Positions 12,415-21,163 of a stretch of DNA of 64,000 nucleotides are shown here, piece after piece; within the stretch, counting starts at the first letter, position 1; each line of letters begins with the position of its first letter. The translations under genes and the position numbers were made by a program. The DNA lies in the NCBI RefSeq assembly GCF_003063625.1, contig NZ_CP026604.1:620001-684000 (forward strand), read 5' to 3'. The notes under the pieces are model-generated. The model was not told the origin of the DNA, made no database searches, and saw nothing but the letters and a program-made list of their open reading frames with translations. Origin of the DNA: Saccharobesus litoralis. Its GTDB lineage: Bacteria; Pseudomonadota; Gammaproteobacteria; Enterobacterales; Alteromonadaceae.

Positions 12415-12648
12415 ATGTTTAAATTAATAGCCATTTTAGCCACTTGCTCCCTGCTACTCGCTTGCGGAGGGCCAACTCCCGTGGCCAAATCTGACTGCGA
12501 CAAAGTTATTCAGCACGTTAAATCCGTTTTGAAAGACAAAGCACCTAGCCATAGTGAACTAACCGCACAATGTAAAAGTGCAACAGACGAACAAAGAGGT
12601 TGTGTAATGGCGGCTGACAAACCAATGAAAGTATTGCAGTGTCTGTAA
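12415..12648 (+). CDS. Small secreted lipoprotein
   Basis: A 77-residue protein starting at the ATG at 12415, which follows an AAGGA ribosome site. A longer frame from 12355 would overlap the kinase and lack a site. The N-terminus is a lipoprotein signal with lipobox LLAC (cleavage before about Cys17), followed by four more cysteines in the mature part. No recognised family. It is likely outer-membrane anchored. It follows the hybrid kinase by 38 bp and may be co-transcribed with it. Confidence 0.75.
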   Translation: MFKLIAILATCSLLLACGGPTPVAKSDCDKVIQHVKSVLKDKAPSHSELTAQCKSATDEQRGCVMAADKPMKVLQCL

Positions 12649-12676
12649 ATGTTAATTCATTGAACCAAAAGCGATA

Positions 12677-12715
12677 AGGCTAAGCGTTGTCATATTTTTA
12701 ACACTTAGCCTTTTT
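12677..12715 (+). terminator. Intrinsic terminator
   Basis: Stem AGGCTAAGCGTT / AACACTTAGCCT (one G-U pair) with an AT-rich loop, followed by TTTTT. It ends the hybrid-kinase and lipoprotein unit. Confidence 0.85.
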
Positions 12716-12766
12716 AACCAACCCGAAATACTATTTTTTGAGTACCGCAGCTTTAAGCACTAGAGC

Positions 12767-13924
12767 TTATTCAGGCAGTTGTAGCAGCTTAGTCACCGCA
12801 TTTTTTATACGTGTAACGGCTTGTTCTAATTGACTACGGGGACAACCAAAATTGATACGCGCAAATAGCGGTTCACCAAAATCTCTGCCAGGTGAAGGGC
12901 CGACACCTGCGTCTTCCCAAAACTTTTGTACATTATCGATACCCAGCTCAGAACAATCAATCCAAGCTAAAAAGGTTGCGTCCGATTTGACCATCTTCAG
13001 GCCTTTAATCGCATTAATTTCCTTGTATAAATAATCTTGGTTGCCACGCAAATAATCAAGTAAGGCTTCATGCCAAGCATGACCTTTTTCAAAGGCGGCT
13101 TCAGTGGCAACTAAGCCTAATATTTGCGCCCAAGGCACAATTCCCATCGCGGCGTTTCTGAATGCGTTACGCAGTTTAACGTTAGGAATGACTGAAAAAG
13201 ACACACCCAGGCCGGCAATATTAAAGGTTTTGCTGGCGGCCATTAAACTGAACGAATTATCTTCGGCGCCTTTAATGGTGGGCATAGGAATATGTTGAGC
13301 ATCTTTATTCAGTACTAAATCACAATGGATCTCATCCGAACAAATAATCACGTTATGCTTAGCACAAATATCGGCAATCGCTTGTAACTCAGCTTGAGTT
13401 AAAACAGAACCACAAGGATTCATTGGGTTACAAAACAGGAAAAGTTTAGTCTTAGGATCAGCAGCTAAATTGTCTAATGCAGCAAGGTCTAATTCGTAGC
13501 GCCCTTCGAGCAATATGCTAGGCACCTTAACCAATTCACATTGGTTTAGTTCAGGGGCCTTTAACATAGGTGGGTAATTAGGCGTTTGAACTAAAATTTT
13601 ATCGCCGGCTTGGCAAAATGCTTTAGCCGCGACGTTAAAAGCGGGAACAACACCTGGGTTCCAAACTAACCACTCTGGTTTAATTTGCCAATCATGCTGT
13701 TTAGCAATCCAATCTACCGTCACTTGATTAAGCGAATCATAAGGTAAGGTGTAACCCAAGGGGCCATGCTGAGTGCGCTCACAAATCGCATCCAACACTT
13801 CTTGTGGTGGTGAAAACTCGGTATCTGCGACCCACATAGGCAAAATATCTGTGCCTTGGTATTTATTCCATTTAAATGAATGAGTAGGTTTGCGATCTAT
13901 GACTCGATCAAAATCAAATGACAT
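12767..13924 (-). CDS. MalY/PatB-type cystathionine beta-lyase (PLP)
   Basis: Fold-type I PLP enzyme that cleaves carbon-sulfur bonds of cystathionine or cysteine conjugates to give pyruvate, ammonia and a thiol. Features of the MalY/PatB branch are the N-terminus FDRVIDRKPTHSFKWNKY, the WVADTEF motif, NPMNPCG, SDEIHCDL with the PLP-contacting Asp (about D197) and the Schiff-base lysine in AASKTFNIAGLG (about K232). Length 385 is normal. It is a single gene without a partner. Lyase is preferred over a plain aminotransferase because of the MalY-type N-terminus. Confidence 0.88.
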   Translation of the reverse strand: MSFDFDRVIDRKPTHSFKWNKYQGTDILPMWVADTEFSPPQEVLDAICERTQHGPLGYTLPYDSLNQVTVDWIAKQHDWQIKPEWLVWNPGVVPAFNVAAKAFCQAGDKILVQTPNYPPMLKAPELNQCELVKVPSILLEGRYELDLAALDNLAADPKTKLFLFCNPMNPCGSVLTQAELQAIADICAKHNVIICSDEIHCDLVLNKDAQHIPMPTIKGAEDNSFSLMAASKTFNIAGLGVSFSVIPNVKLRNAFRNAAMGIVPWAQILGLVATEAAFEKGHAWHEALLDYLRGNQDYLYKEINAIKGLKMVKSDATFLAWIDCSELGIDNVQKFWEDAGVGPSPGRDFGEPLFARINFGCPRSQLEQAVTRIKNAVTKLLQLPE

Positions 13925-14165
13925 GCGTTGTCCAAACTAAAAGCTAACTTGTGTGCATTGTCTAATGAGTTAAACCGTTTGGCAAATGTGTTTTACGTTA
14001 AGCCAATTATTTTTCGAAGGTGGTATAGGTTTCAGTTGCTAACTTATGCAGTTCAGCGCTAAATTCGTAAAAACTGACTTCGTAATTGGCGTTCCCCCCA
14101 TTCATAACTCCCAACGTGCTATCCTATATCCATCTACATTAATCGAAGCGATTAATTTATTAGAA

Positions 14166-14822
14166 ATGAAATTTTTCATCATAGGTTTACCCCGCACAGC
14201 GACCACTAGTGTTTGTGTAGCAGCACTGGAATTGGGCTATAAAACGGCACACACGGCTTACACACAACAAGCGCTTGAACAGGCAAGTGTTATTGCCGAC
14301 ACCCCAGTGTTTGGCCAATACCCTTTGCTAGATCAAGCCTTTAGCAACAGCCGCTTTATTTATTTGCAACGCAAGCTAGAGAGTTGGCTACCGTCAATTC
14401 AACAATTACTCATTCGCATGCATGATAATGTGATCAATAATCGTGGCGGCTTTAATCCGCACATAAAGCAAAACTTTAAACAGGTGTTTTCCCCCTTTAC
14501 CCTAGCTAACATTCAAAATGAAGATTTTTTGGCTACTTGCTATACCAAACATCAACAAGCGGTCAAAAGCTATTTTTCAGCTCGGCCTAATGATCTATTA
14601 ACTATTGATGTTACAGAAAAAGATAGCTATCAAGCTTTTTGTCAATTTATCCTAGCCAAACCAACCAAAGATCAGCTAATACAAGGATTTAAGCCGATTA
14701 ACATGGCAGGAAAAGTCACTGCTTGGAATCAAATCAAACACCCATTAAAAATAGCGTCAACTGACCAAGGTAAATGCACCCTGCCCTTTCCGCTAGCAAT
14801 CGATAACCGCAATATCGTATAA
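14166..14822 (+). CDS. Sulfotransferase-like P-loop protein
   Basis: About 218 residues if started at the ATG at 14166, which places the nucleotide loop FFIIGLPRTATTS at the N-terminus as in sulfotransferase-family proteins. The frame is also open 40 codons upstream, but that extension lacks similarity to the fold. GLPRTATTSV resembles the PAPS 5'-phosphosulfate loop, and FIYLQRKLESW resembles the region that contacts the 3'-phosphate. The C-terminal half is divergent. Whether it transfers sulfate is not established. It ends 43 bp before miaE. Confidence 0.6.
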   Translation: MKFFIIGLPRTATTSVCVAALELGYKTAHTAYTQQALEQASVIADTPVFGQYPLLDQAFSNSRFIYLQRKLESWLPSIQQLLIRMHDNVINNRGGFNPHIKQNFKQVFSPFTLANIQNEDFLATCYTKHQQAVKSYFSARPNDLLTIDVTEKDSYQAFCQFILAKPTKDQLIQGFKPINMAGKVTAWNQIKHPLKIASTDQGKCTLPFPLAIDNRNIV

Positions 14823-14865
14823 TCGCGCTGATTATAAAATTGTTTTTGTTAAGAGTTTCCTTTCA

Positions 14866-15438
14866 ATGTTCGAACTTAAATACCATACACCGTTTGCATG
14901 GACCGAAGCTGTTTTAGCTGATTTTGACGCATTTTTACAAGACCATGCAGCTGCCGAAAAAAAGGCATCGGGTATGGCGATGTCCATGTTGTCGCACTAC
15001 CCTGATCGCAAAAAATTAGTGCGCGCCATGACAGATCTAGCCCTAGAAGAACTGATCCACTTTAAACAAGTACTCAAGCTACTTGAAGCACGTGATGTCA
15101 CTCTCGGTGATGACAAAGCTGACAGTTACATCAAACAAATTCGCAAACTATTTCGCCAAGGCAGTGATGTATTTTTGTTAGATAGATTGTTAGTGGCTGG
15201 TGTCATTGAAGCGCGCGGCCATGAACGTTTTTCATTGGTCGCCGAAGCTTTGCCACAAGGAAAGGATAAAGACTTCTACGTCGCCATTGCAAAATCAGAA
15301 GAAAAGCACAAAAACTTGTTTGTTGAATTAGCCCTAGAATACTTCGAAGAAAGTATGGTTTATGAACGCTTAGACGAAATCTTAGAAGCCGAAGCTAAAA
15401 TTTGTGCCGACTTACCTTATCGCGCGGCGTTACACTAA
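14866..15438 (+). CDS. miaE: tRNA-(ms2io6A)-hydroxylase MiaE
   Basis: Non-haem diiron monooxygenase that hydroxylates the isopentenyl group of ms2i6A37 in tRNA. The 190-residue ferritin-like four-helix protein carries the expected iron ligands in LALEELIHFKQ, VIEARGHERF and AIAKSEEKHKNLF. The N-terminus FELKYHTPFAWTE is typical of MiaE. It acts in the cytoplasm after MiaA and MiaB. A sulfotransferase-like gene lies upstream and a MITE-like repeat downstream. Confidence 0.95.
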   Translation: MFELKYHTPFAWTEAVLADFDAFLQDHAAAEKKASGMAMSMLSHYPDRKKLVRAMTDLALEELIHFKQVLKLLEARDVTLGDDKADSYIKQIRKLFRQGSDVFLLDRLLVAGVIEARGHERFSLVAEALPQGKDKDFYVAIAKSEEKHKNLFVELALEYFEESMVYERLDEILEAEAKICADLPYRAALH

Positions 15439-15506
15439 GATCATCCCTAAATTCTTGACTAAGTTCTTAATAAGCACTTACTCAGTTAAACACTAATTTT
15501 GTTTTC

Positions 15507-15631
15507 TAGTCAAAGCGATCAGGTTTTAGGGGAAGCCGTCAAGCTTCGAGACCCCATGAGCATATGCTCTACTATGTGATTGGGGCGAGTAAGCGCTGAC
15601 AATGAACCATAAGACCTGAGCGAGAAGACTA
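15507..15631 (+). repeat. Dispersed MITE-like repeat, copy B (125 bp)
   Basis: Same ends (TA-GTCAAAGCGATCAGG at left, CCTGAGCGAGAAGAC-TA at right), same length and same internal palindrome as copy A. It ends only 22 bp before the radD start codon, so the radD promoter must lie inside or upstream of the repeat. Confidence 0.88.
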
Positions 15632-15653
15632 TCATTAGGGTAATCACCCGCTT

Positions 15654-17447
15654 ATGTATCAACTGCGACCATATCAACAAGATGCAGTAGACGCCACTCT
15701 AAATCACTTTCGGCAAAGCGATGACTCAGCGGTTATCGTATTGCCGACTGGCGCAGGGAAAAGTTTAGTCATTGCCGAGCTGGCAAGCCTAGCGAAAAGA
15801 AAAATACTGGTACTCACCCATGTTAAAGAGCTAGTTGAACAAAACCATGCTAAATACCAAAGTTACGGTTTACAAGCTGGTATATTTTCGGCGGGTTTAA
15901 AACAAAAAAATCTCACGCATCAGGTGACTTTCGCCAGTATTCAATCTTTAGCGCGAAATATTGCGCAGCTCAATTATCAATTTAGTTTAGTGATTATCGA
16001 TGAGTGTCATCGTATTGGTTTAAAGCAAGATAAAGACAAAGGCGTCAATCAGTACCAACAAGTTATTAAGCATATTCAATCTCTGAACCCAAAACTAAAA
16101 ATTCTGGGTTTAACCGCCACGCCCTATCGATTAGATACAGGCTGGATCTATCAACACCACTATTACGGCTTTGTTAGACGAGAAGAACAAGCGCAATTCG
16201 TAAAATGTATTTTTGAATTGCCGTTAAGGTATATGATCAAACACCAATACCTAACCCCACCTAAACTGATTAATCTCGCAACTAACAATTACGATTTCTC
16301 ATCACTTGTGCCACAAGCCAATGGTGAATATCAAACTCAAGCTGTCAATGAATTACTTGCTAAATACCCAAGAGTCACCAAAGCCATTTGCGAACACATT
16401 GTTGAATTAAGTCAGGCAAGGCAAGGCGTTATGATATTTGCCGCGAGTGTTGCTCATGCCCAAGAAATAAAAGGCTATATCGACTCATTTTCACAACAAA
16501 TCAGTCAGTTAGTGACCGGCGATACCGATAACAGCCAACGCGAAAAAATCATACAGGCATTTAAAGCCAAACAAATTAAATACCTGATCAATGTATCTGT
16601 GTTAACGACGGGCTTTGATGCGCCGCATGTCGATGTCATTGCCATACTACGCCCAACTCAATCTATTAGTTTATACCAACAAATAGTGGGGCGCGGGCTG
16701 CGCCTCGCAGACGGTAAACAAGATTGTCTGGTCCTTGACTATGCGGGTAATGAGTTTGATTTATTTCAACCCGAAGTCGGTAGCCCTAAACCAAACTCTG
16801 CTAGCGTGCCGGTTATGGTACCTTGTCCGGTATGCAACTTTGCTAACACCTTTTGGGGCAAAGTAGATAGCGATGGTGACTTAGTCGAGCACTATGGTCG
16901 ACGTTGCCAAGGACTGGTTGATATTGCAGCCAATAAATCAGATAACCCACCCAAACTAAAGCCCGACAACAAACAACAATGTCAATTTCGTTTTGTATTT
17001 AAACAATGTCCCGATTGCATGGCCGAAAACGACATTGCGGCGCGCACTTGCCACCACTGTCAAAAAGTATTGGTTGACCCAGATGAACTCATCAAAAAAG
17101 CGCTCAAACTTAAAGATTTAACTGTGATCCGCTGTAGCGGTATGACACTAGAAGCCGAACAGTCAAAACTTAAAATTCGCTACTTTGATGAAGACGGTTT
17201 AGAAATAAACGAAACTTTTAATTTTGATTACCCAAAAGCCAAGCAAGAGTTTAACCGTTTATTTGGCCGGCGCTTTAAACAAACTACCCAGCCAACACTT
17301 TTTGACAAGGTGCAAGAAATCGTTAAACAAGCCGCTCATTTTACACACCCAGATTTTGTTATTGCTAAGCGCGAAAAACACTATTGGCAAATCAAACAAC
17401 GTGTGTTTGACTATCAAGGAAATTTTCGGAAAGCAAATCAAATGTAA
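15654..17447 (+). CDS. radD: RadD (YejH) DNA-repair helicase-like ATPase
   Basis: Superfamily 2 ATPase of the RadD/YejH type, which in E. coli aids recombination intermediate processing and double-strand break repair. Helicase motifs in order are LRPYQQDAVDATLNHF (Q-motif region), VLPTGAGKSLVIAELA (Walker A), VIIDECHRIG (Walker B), GLTATPYRL, VLTTGFDAPHVD and QQIVGRGLRLA (motif VI). The C-terminus has zinc-type cysteine clusters (CPVC..., CPDC...CHHC) and the family ending HPDFV...YWQIKQRVFDYQGNF. Length 597 matches. The upstream repeat may influence its promoter. Confidence 0.95.
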   Translation: MYQLRPYQQDAVDATLNHFRQSDDSAVIVLPTGAGKSLVIAELASLAKRKILVLTHVKELVEQNHAKYQSYGLQAGIFSAGLKQKNLTHQVTFASIQSLARNIAQLNYQFSLVIIDECHRIGLKQDKDKGVNQYQQVIKHIQSLNPKLKILGLTATPYRLDTGWIYQHHYYGFVRREEQAQFVKCIFELPLRYMIKHQYLTPPKLINLATNNYDFSSLVPQANGEYQTQAVNELLAKYPRVTKAICEHIVELSQARQGVMIFAASVAHAQEIKGYIDSFSQQISQLVTGDTDNSQREKIIQAFKAKQIKYLINVSVLTTGFDAPHVDVIAILRPTQSISLYQQIVGRGLRLADGKQDCLVLDYAGNEFDLFQPEVGSPKPNSASVPVMVPCPVCNFANTFWGKVDSDGDLVEHYGRRCQGLVDIAANKSDNPPKLKPDNKQQCQFRFVFKQCPDCMAENDIAARTCHHCQKVLVDPDELIKKALKLKDLTVIRCSGMTLEAEQSKLKIRYFDEDGLEINETFNFDYPKAKQEFNRLFGRRFKQTTQPTLFDKVQEIVKQAAHFTHPDFVIAKREKHYWQIKQRVFDYQGNFRKANQM

Positions 17448-17519
17448 AACGGTCTATTTGATCGGGTTTAAAAACATCAACGTAAACCCTACAACCACAT
17501 TAGCCTTTTGAGTAAACAA

Positions 17520-18077
17520 ATGAAATTAATATCCAAAGCAATCACCATATTGAGCCTAACGCTGGCGATAAGCCCATTTAGTTTTGCAACTGAACAATGC
17601 AATAACATTTTAGATTTCGAAGCTAAAAAATTACGTTCTAGCCAAACAGTTAACTTTTGTGAGCAATATAAAAATAAAGTTTTACTTGTAGTTAACACGG
17701 CGAGTGAATGTGGTTTTACCCCGCAATTTAAAGAACTCGAAGCCATGTACAAAAAATACAAAGACCAAGGCCTTGAGATCGTAGGGTTTCCATCAGATAG
17801 CTTTTTCCAAGAACATGATGACGAAAAAGAAACCGCAGACGTTTGCTACATTAATTACGGGGTGACTTTTACCATGCTTAGCCCATCAAAAGTTCGCGGT
17901 AGCGACGCCAACGCCTTTTATAAACAACTCGAAGCGCAAGCCGATCGCTCAGTAAAATGGAACTTTTTCAAATACCTTATCGATAAAAACGGAAAAGTAG
18001 TCGATTCATGGAACTCACGTGAAAAACCACTTGGCGGCGAATTGGAAAAAGCCGTTGTCGCACAGTTGGCCAAATAG
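17520..18077 (+). CDS. Periplasmic glutathione-peroxidase-family protein
   Basis: A thiol-peroxidase fold protein with a Sec signal peptide (about residues 1-23, ending FSFA). The ATG at 17520 is preferred to a TTG four codons upstream. The peroxidatic cysteine is in VVNTASECGFTPQF (about C64), and the conserved WNFFKYLID is present. The usual second motif FPCNQFG is replaced by FPSDSFF, so both the common resolving Cys and catalytic Gln are absent. That makes the electron donor and mechanism uncertain. Length 185 with signal is normal. It is a single gene after radD. Confidence 0.85.
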   Translation: MKLISKAITILSLTLAISPFSFATEQCNNILDFEAKKLRSSQTVNFCEQYKNKVLLVVNTASECGFTPQFKELEAMYKKYKDQGLEIVGFPSDSFFQEHDDEKETADVCYINYGVTFTMLSPSKVRGSDANAFYKQLEAQADRSVKWNFFKYLIDKNGKVVDSWNSREKPLGGELEKAVVAQLAK

Positions 18078-18168
18078 CTTTCACCCATTCACCGACTAGT
18101 CAACAAACCCATGCCCCTTAATAGCAAACGAATAAGTGAAAGGGGCTGGTTCTAAAGCATTGACTCTG

Positions 18169-18921
18169 CTAATTACCAAGCCAAGACAGTTCAAATATTA
18201 AGGGCCTATGATCAGGCCCTGTCATATCAAAAACACTGGGATGAAAACAGGTTGAGTTTTGTTCATCAACCACTCGCTCTAAATCAATAAAATTAACCAC
18301 TGTGTCATAACCAGCAATAACCCAATCTAAGATATTGCCACTTTTTTGAGTTGCATCTGTCCAAAATGATAAAGTTTGGCTGTGAGCAGGAAGCGTTAAA
18401 GCTCCCGCATTACCATAATGCCAATTTAAATCGCCAGATATAGTCCATTTACCATTACTAACCGTGTTCAACCAAGATGCAGCTTCTTCTAGTTGGCTTT
18501 CTGTTAACTTAGTTTGCCCCGACTTAAAATGAGATAACAAACAGTAGCAACCATCAGAACAAAATATGGCCATGTCTCTGTTCAACCCTTTTAACGTATA
18601 ATGCAAAACTTCTACATTTAATGCCTTGCGCCATAAAAACACAAAAGCATTACTATGGCCGCCAGCAATATAATCCACTTGGTACGAGTCACCATAAACC
18701 GACTTCAGAAAATCAACATAGTCATCAATTCTGGCTGAATGTACTTCACATAAGAACACGATATCGATATTCAAACTCGTACAACAAATATCAACAAAAT
18801 GACTCACCTTACTTTGTTTATCAATTGAAGACGACTGGCCATTTTTCTCAATATTCCAAGAAGCCACCGTCATGCTTCTATTGGGCTTCTGTTGGTATAA
18901 ATTTAAAGGGTTACTTGGCAT
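18169..18921 (-). CDS. Endonuclease/exonuclease/phosphatase-fold protein
   Basis: About 250 residues from the ATG at 18921, which has an AGGA site nine bases upstream. The open frame extends 17 codons further but without a better site. EEP-fold motifs are VASWNIEKNG (metal Asn), VFLCEVHSA (metal Glu), ISGDLNWHYG (Gly-Asp-x-Asn) and a terminal TGPDHRPLIFEL (Asp-His pair). It is therefore a likely Mg-dependent nuclease or phosphodiesterase. No signal peptide is convincing, so a cytoplasmic site is assumed. The substrate is unknown. Confidence 0.75.
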   Translation of the reverse strand: MPSNPLNLYQQKPNRSMTVASWNIEKNGQSSSIDKQSKVSHFVDICCTSLNIDIVFLCEVHSARIDDYVDFLKSVYGDSYQVDYIAGGHSNAFVFLWRKALNVEVLHYTLKGLNRDMAIFCSDGCYCLLSHFKSGQTKLTESQLEEAASWLNTVSNGKWTISGDLNWHYGNAGALTLPAHSQTLSFWTDATQKSGNILDWVIAGYDTVVNFIDLERVVDEQNSTCFHPSVFDMTGPDHRPLIFELSWLGN

Positions 18922-19149
18922 AGCATCTATTCCTGAAATAAGCAGAACAGATAGCCTATAAATACTGACCAATTAAAACTCTGGATTTACTCTAAATTAA
19001 TCGGGACTTTTCAGGAAATACGCACCTCAATTAACCATGAAGTGCGTTGAAATGTATAAAGAGGGTTTATAAAAAAATATAGCATTACCTTCACGGCGTT
19101 GTCTTACATTAATAACTAAGCTCTACACCATAAAATACTCCTTAAAACT

Positions 19150-20688
19150 TTAAGGTAAAATTTGCCCTCTAATTTCACCACCAGCGTGTGTAGCCGTGTG
19201 CACATTCACGTAATGCCCCTCTGCTAGTAAAGTATCAAGAATGGCTTGTTCAAGTTGAGTGTTTTCTGGCGCCATAAAATTATTCATATCACCACTATCT
19301 TGCTCTAATGCAATAACAACATCACCATTTACACCCAATAGGCCTTGATGAATATGCGCCGCTGTAATATCAGTTAACCCAGAAGTGACGACTTTCAACT
19401 CGAGCATATTGTTATTTTGATTAATGAGTCCATAACCACTACCCATAGCCGATGTAGTGACTGCCGGCACTTGTTGACTTCCTTCTAGTGGAAAAGTCAG
19501 TAATTTGAAATTAGAAGTTAAAATTTGACCTCTAATTTCACCACTAGCGTTAGCTGGCGTATGAACATTAATGTAATGGCCGCCTGAAACCAATTCAGTA
19601 AAAATTTCAGCAGTTAACATTGTACCTGTCGGAGCCATCCAAACATTCGCGTCATTGGTATCTTGCTCTAACCCGGCGAGCACCCCGCCATTATTACCCA
19701 CACGGCCGGTATGAATATGCGCAGCGGTTGCATCAGCAACACCACTGGTCACTACTTTTAATTCAAGGGCATAATCATCTGTGTTAACTAGTGCATAACC
19801 ATCCCCTTTTGCCGAAGTTGTGACAGCTGGCACTTCTTGTTCACCATCTAACTTAAATGTGACTAACGCCATATTATCAGTGATGATTTGGCCTCTTAAC
19901 TCACCAGATGGCACACTGGTACTGTGCAAATTGACGTAGTGCCCACCCGACATTAACTCCGTTGCAGTGCTTACATCCAGCACAGCGTTGTCTGGTGTCA
20001 TCCATTCTGTCACATTTTCCCCTTGAACCAATGCAATGACCACGTCACCGTTAGCCCCAATACGGCCAGCGTGGATATGTGCTGCACTGGCATCATCAAC
20101 CCCCATCGCTTTTACTTTTAAATCAAGTTCTCTTGAGGTCATATTATACGTTGCATAACCATAACCCATGCCATCTGTATCTACTGCTGGTACTTCTTGT
20201 GTACCCGTTAAATTAAACGTCATTAACTTAACATCATCTGTTAGTACCTGCCCTCTTACTTCACCATTCGGATACTCTGTCGTGTGAACATTAATGTACC
20301 AACCACCATCTAGCATTTCGCTAATGGCTGTTTGCTCAAGATTAGTTGCCTCAATTTGATAAATGCCTGCGGTATCACTAGCTTCAAACATAAAAGCAAC
20401 CGCCCCGTTTTCACCTACATACCCCTGATGTATATGAGCAGCACTGAAATCATCAATTTCACTTACATCAAGTTTTGCTCTGAATTGCATAAGGTTTTCA
20501 TCATATTCGATGGTAGCACTAGCTTTGCTCATCGAATCTACAGCCGGCACTTGTTGAGATGAAGCTAAATCAACCGATAGAGTTAAGCTAGGCATAAATG
20601 TTATCGGGTCTGAATTGTCATCATCACTAGAATCAGATGAACAGGCAGATAAAGCGACAACCAGCAATGGTGTATATAAAAGTTTCAT
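19150..20688 (-). CDS. Lipoprotein with four tandem CHRD domains
   Basis: A 512-residue lipoprotein (signal with lipobox ALSAC, then an acidic SSDSSDDDNSD linker). The mature part is four CHRD (chordin) domains of about 115-120 residues each. Every unit carries the cycle QQVPAV or QEVPAV, then AAHIHxGxxGxNG, then GGxYxNxHT, then GExRGQ. CHRD domains are beta-rich extracellular modules of unknown biochemical role in bacteria. The His and Asn cycles look conserved in all four copies. It is expected on the cell surface or in the periplasm. It is divergent from the LruC gene. Confidence 0.88.
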   Translation of the reverse strand: MKLLYTPLLVVALSACSSDSSDDDNSDPITFMPSLTLSVDLASSQQVPAVDSMSKASATIEYDENLMQFRAKLDVSEIDDFSAAHIHQGYVGENGAVAFMFEASDTAGIYQIEATNLEQTAISEMLDGGWYINVHTTEYPNGEVRGQVLTDDVKLMTFNLTGTQEVPAVDTDGMGYGYATYNMTSRELDLKVKAMGVDDASAAHIHAGRIGANGDVVIALVQGENVTEWMTPDNAVLDVSTATELMSGGHYVNLHSTSVPSGELRGQIITDNMALVTFKLDGEQEVPAVTTSAKGDGYALVNTDDYALELKVVTSGVADATAAHIHTGRVGNNGGVLAGLEQDTNDANVWMAPTGTMLTAEIFTELVSGGHYINVHTPANASGEIRGQILTSNFKLLTFPLEGSQQVPAVTTSAMGSGYGLINQNNNMLELKVVTSGLTDITAAHIHQGLLGVNGDVVIALEQDSGDMNNFMAPENTQLEQAILDTLLAEGHYVNVHTATHAGGEIRGQILP

Positions 20689-21004
20689 AATTTCTTCCTT
20701 TGAGTTAATACTTACAACCCAATATTGAGTTAATAAGTTAAGTATTGTGCGCCTGAAAACTCATCAAACACGGCAAGTAGTACGCCCTCTAAAAAACTAA
20801 GATCAAAATAAAATCTCATTTCGAATTGTGTTGGAAGAAACTGAGAGTTAGCTCACAAAGATACTTTTTAAATTGCAATTGGCGAGATGAATCGAGCAAG
20901 GTGGAAAATATTTAGAAGAACAAAGGTCGTGGGACACAGAAAAGTCTAAAGACGTACTTAGGGCAACACTTTTCGCTTTAACTCACAGGTCACGGTTTGT
21001 AATT

Positions 21005-21017
21005 TGCAATTTGCAAA
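21005..21017. promoter_or_regulatory. LuxO/SypG-type enhancer dyad (exact)
   Basis: TTGCA-ATT-TGCAA, an exact match to the TTGCA-N3-TGCAA operator recognised by Vibrio LuxO. It is centred about 93 bp upstream of the GG of a weak sigma-54-like site and about 150 bp upstream of the LruC gene. A LuxO/SypG-type activator is encoded at 46905. Confidence 0.55.
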
Positions 21018-21102
21018 AATTCGCTTTTCAAAATACAAACACGACTCGGTTCACTCTGCAACAAAAAAGCATAAGCAATTGATTAATATACAATTTAATT
21101 AA

Positions 21103-21118
21103 TGGCATAGTTATTGAA
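21103..21118 (+). promoter_or_regulatory. Weak sigma-54-like promoter
   Basis: TGGCATAGTTATTGAA has the -24 GG and good -12 spacing but GA in place of the near-invariant -12 GC. It is supported mainly by its position relative to the dyad at 21005. Confidence 0.3.
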
Positions 21119-21163
21119 CTCTCAAGTGTAAATCCATCTTTATTTACAACTGGGTGTTACACT

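Larger units (their letters stand above)
20689..21163. other. 475-bp intergenic region between CHRD and LruC genes
   Basis: No gene seen. It holds the divergent promoters of the flanking genes, an exact LuxO-type dyad at 21005 and a weak sigma-54-like match at 21103. Confidence 0.7.

Noticed and set aside
18113-18146. Inverted repeat GCCCCTT / AAGGGGC after the peroxidase gene
   Set aside because: Long loop and no U-tract, so support for a terminator is weak.
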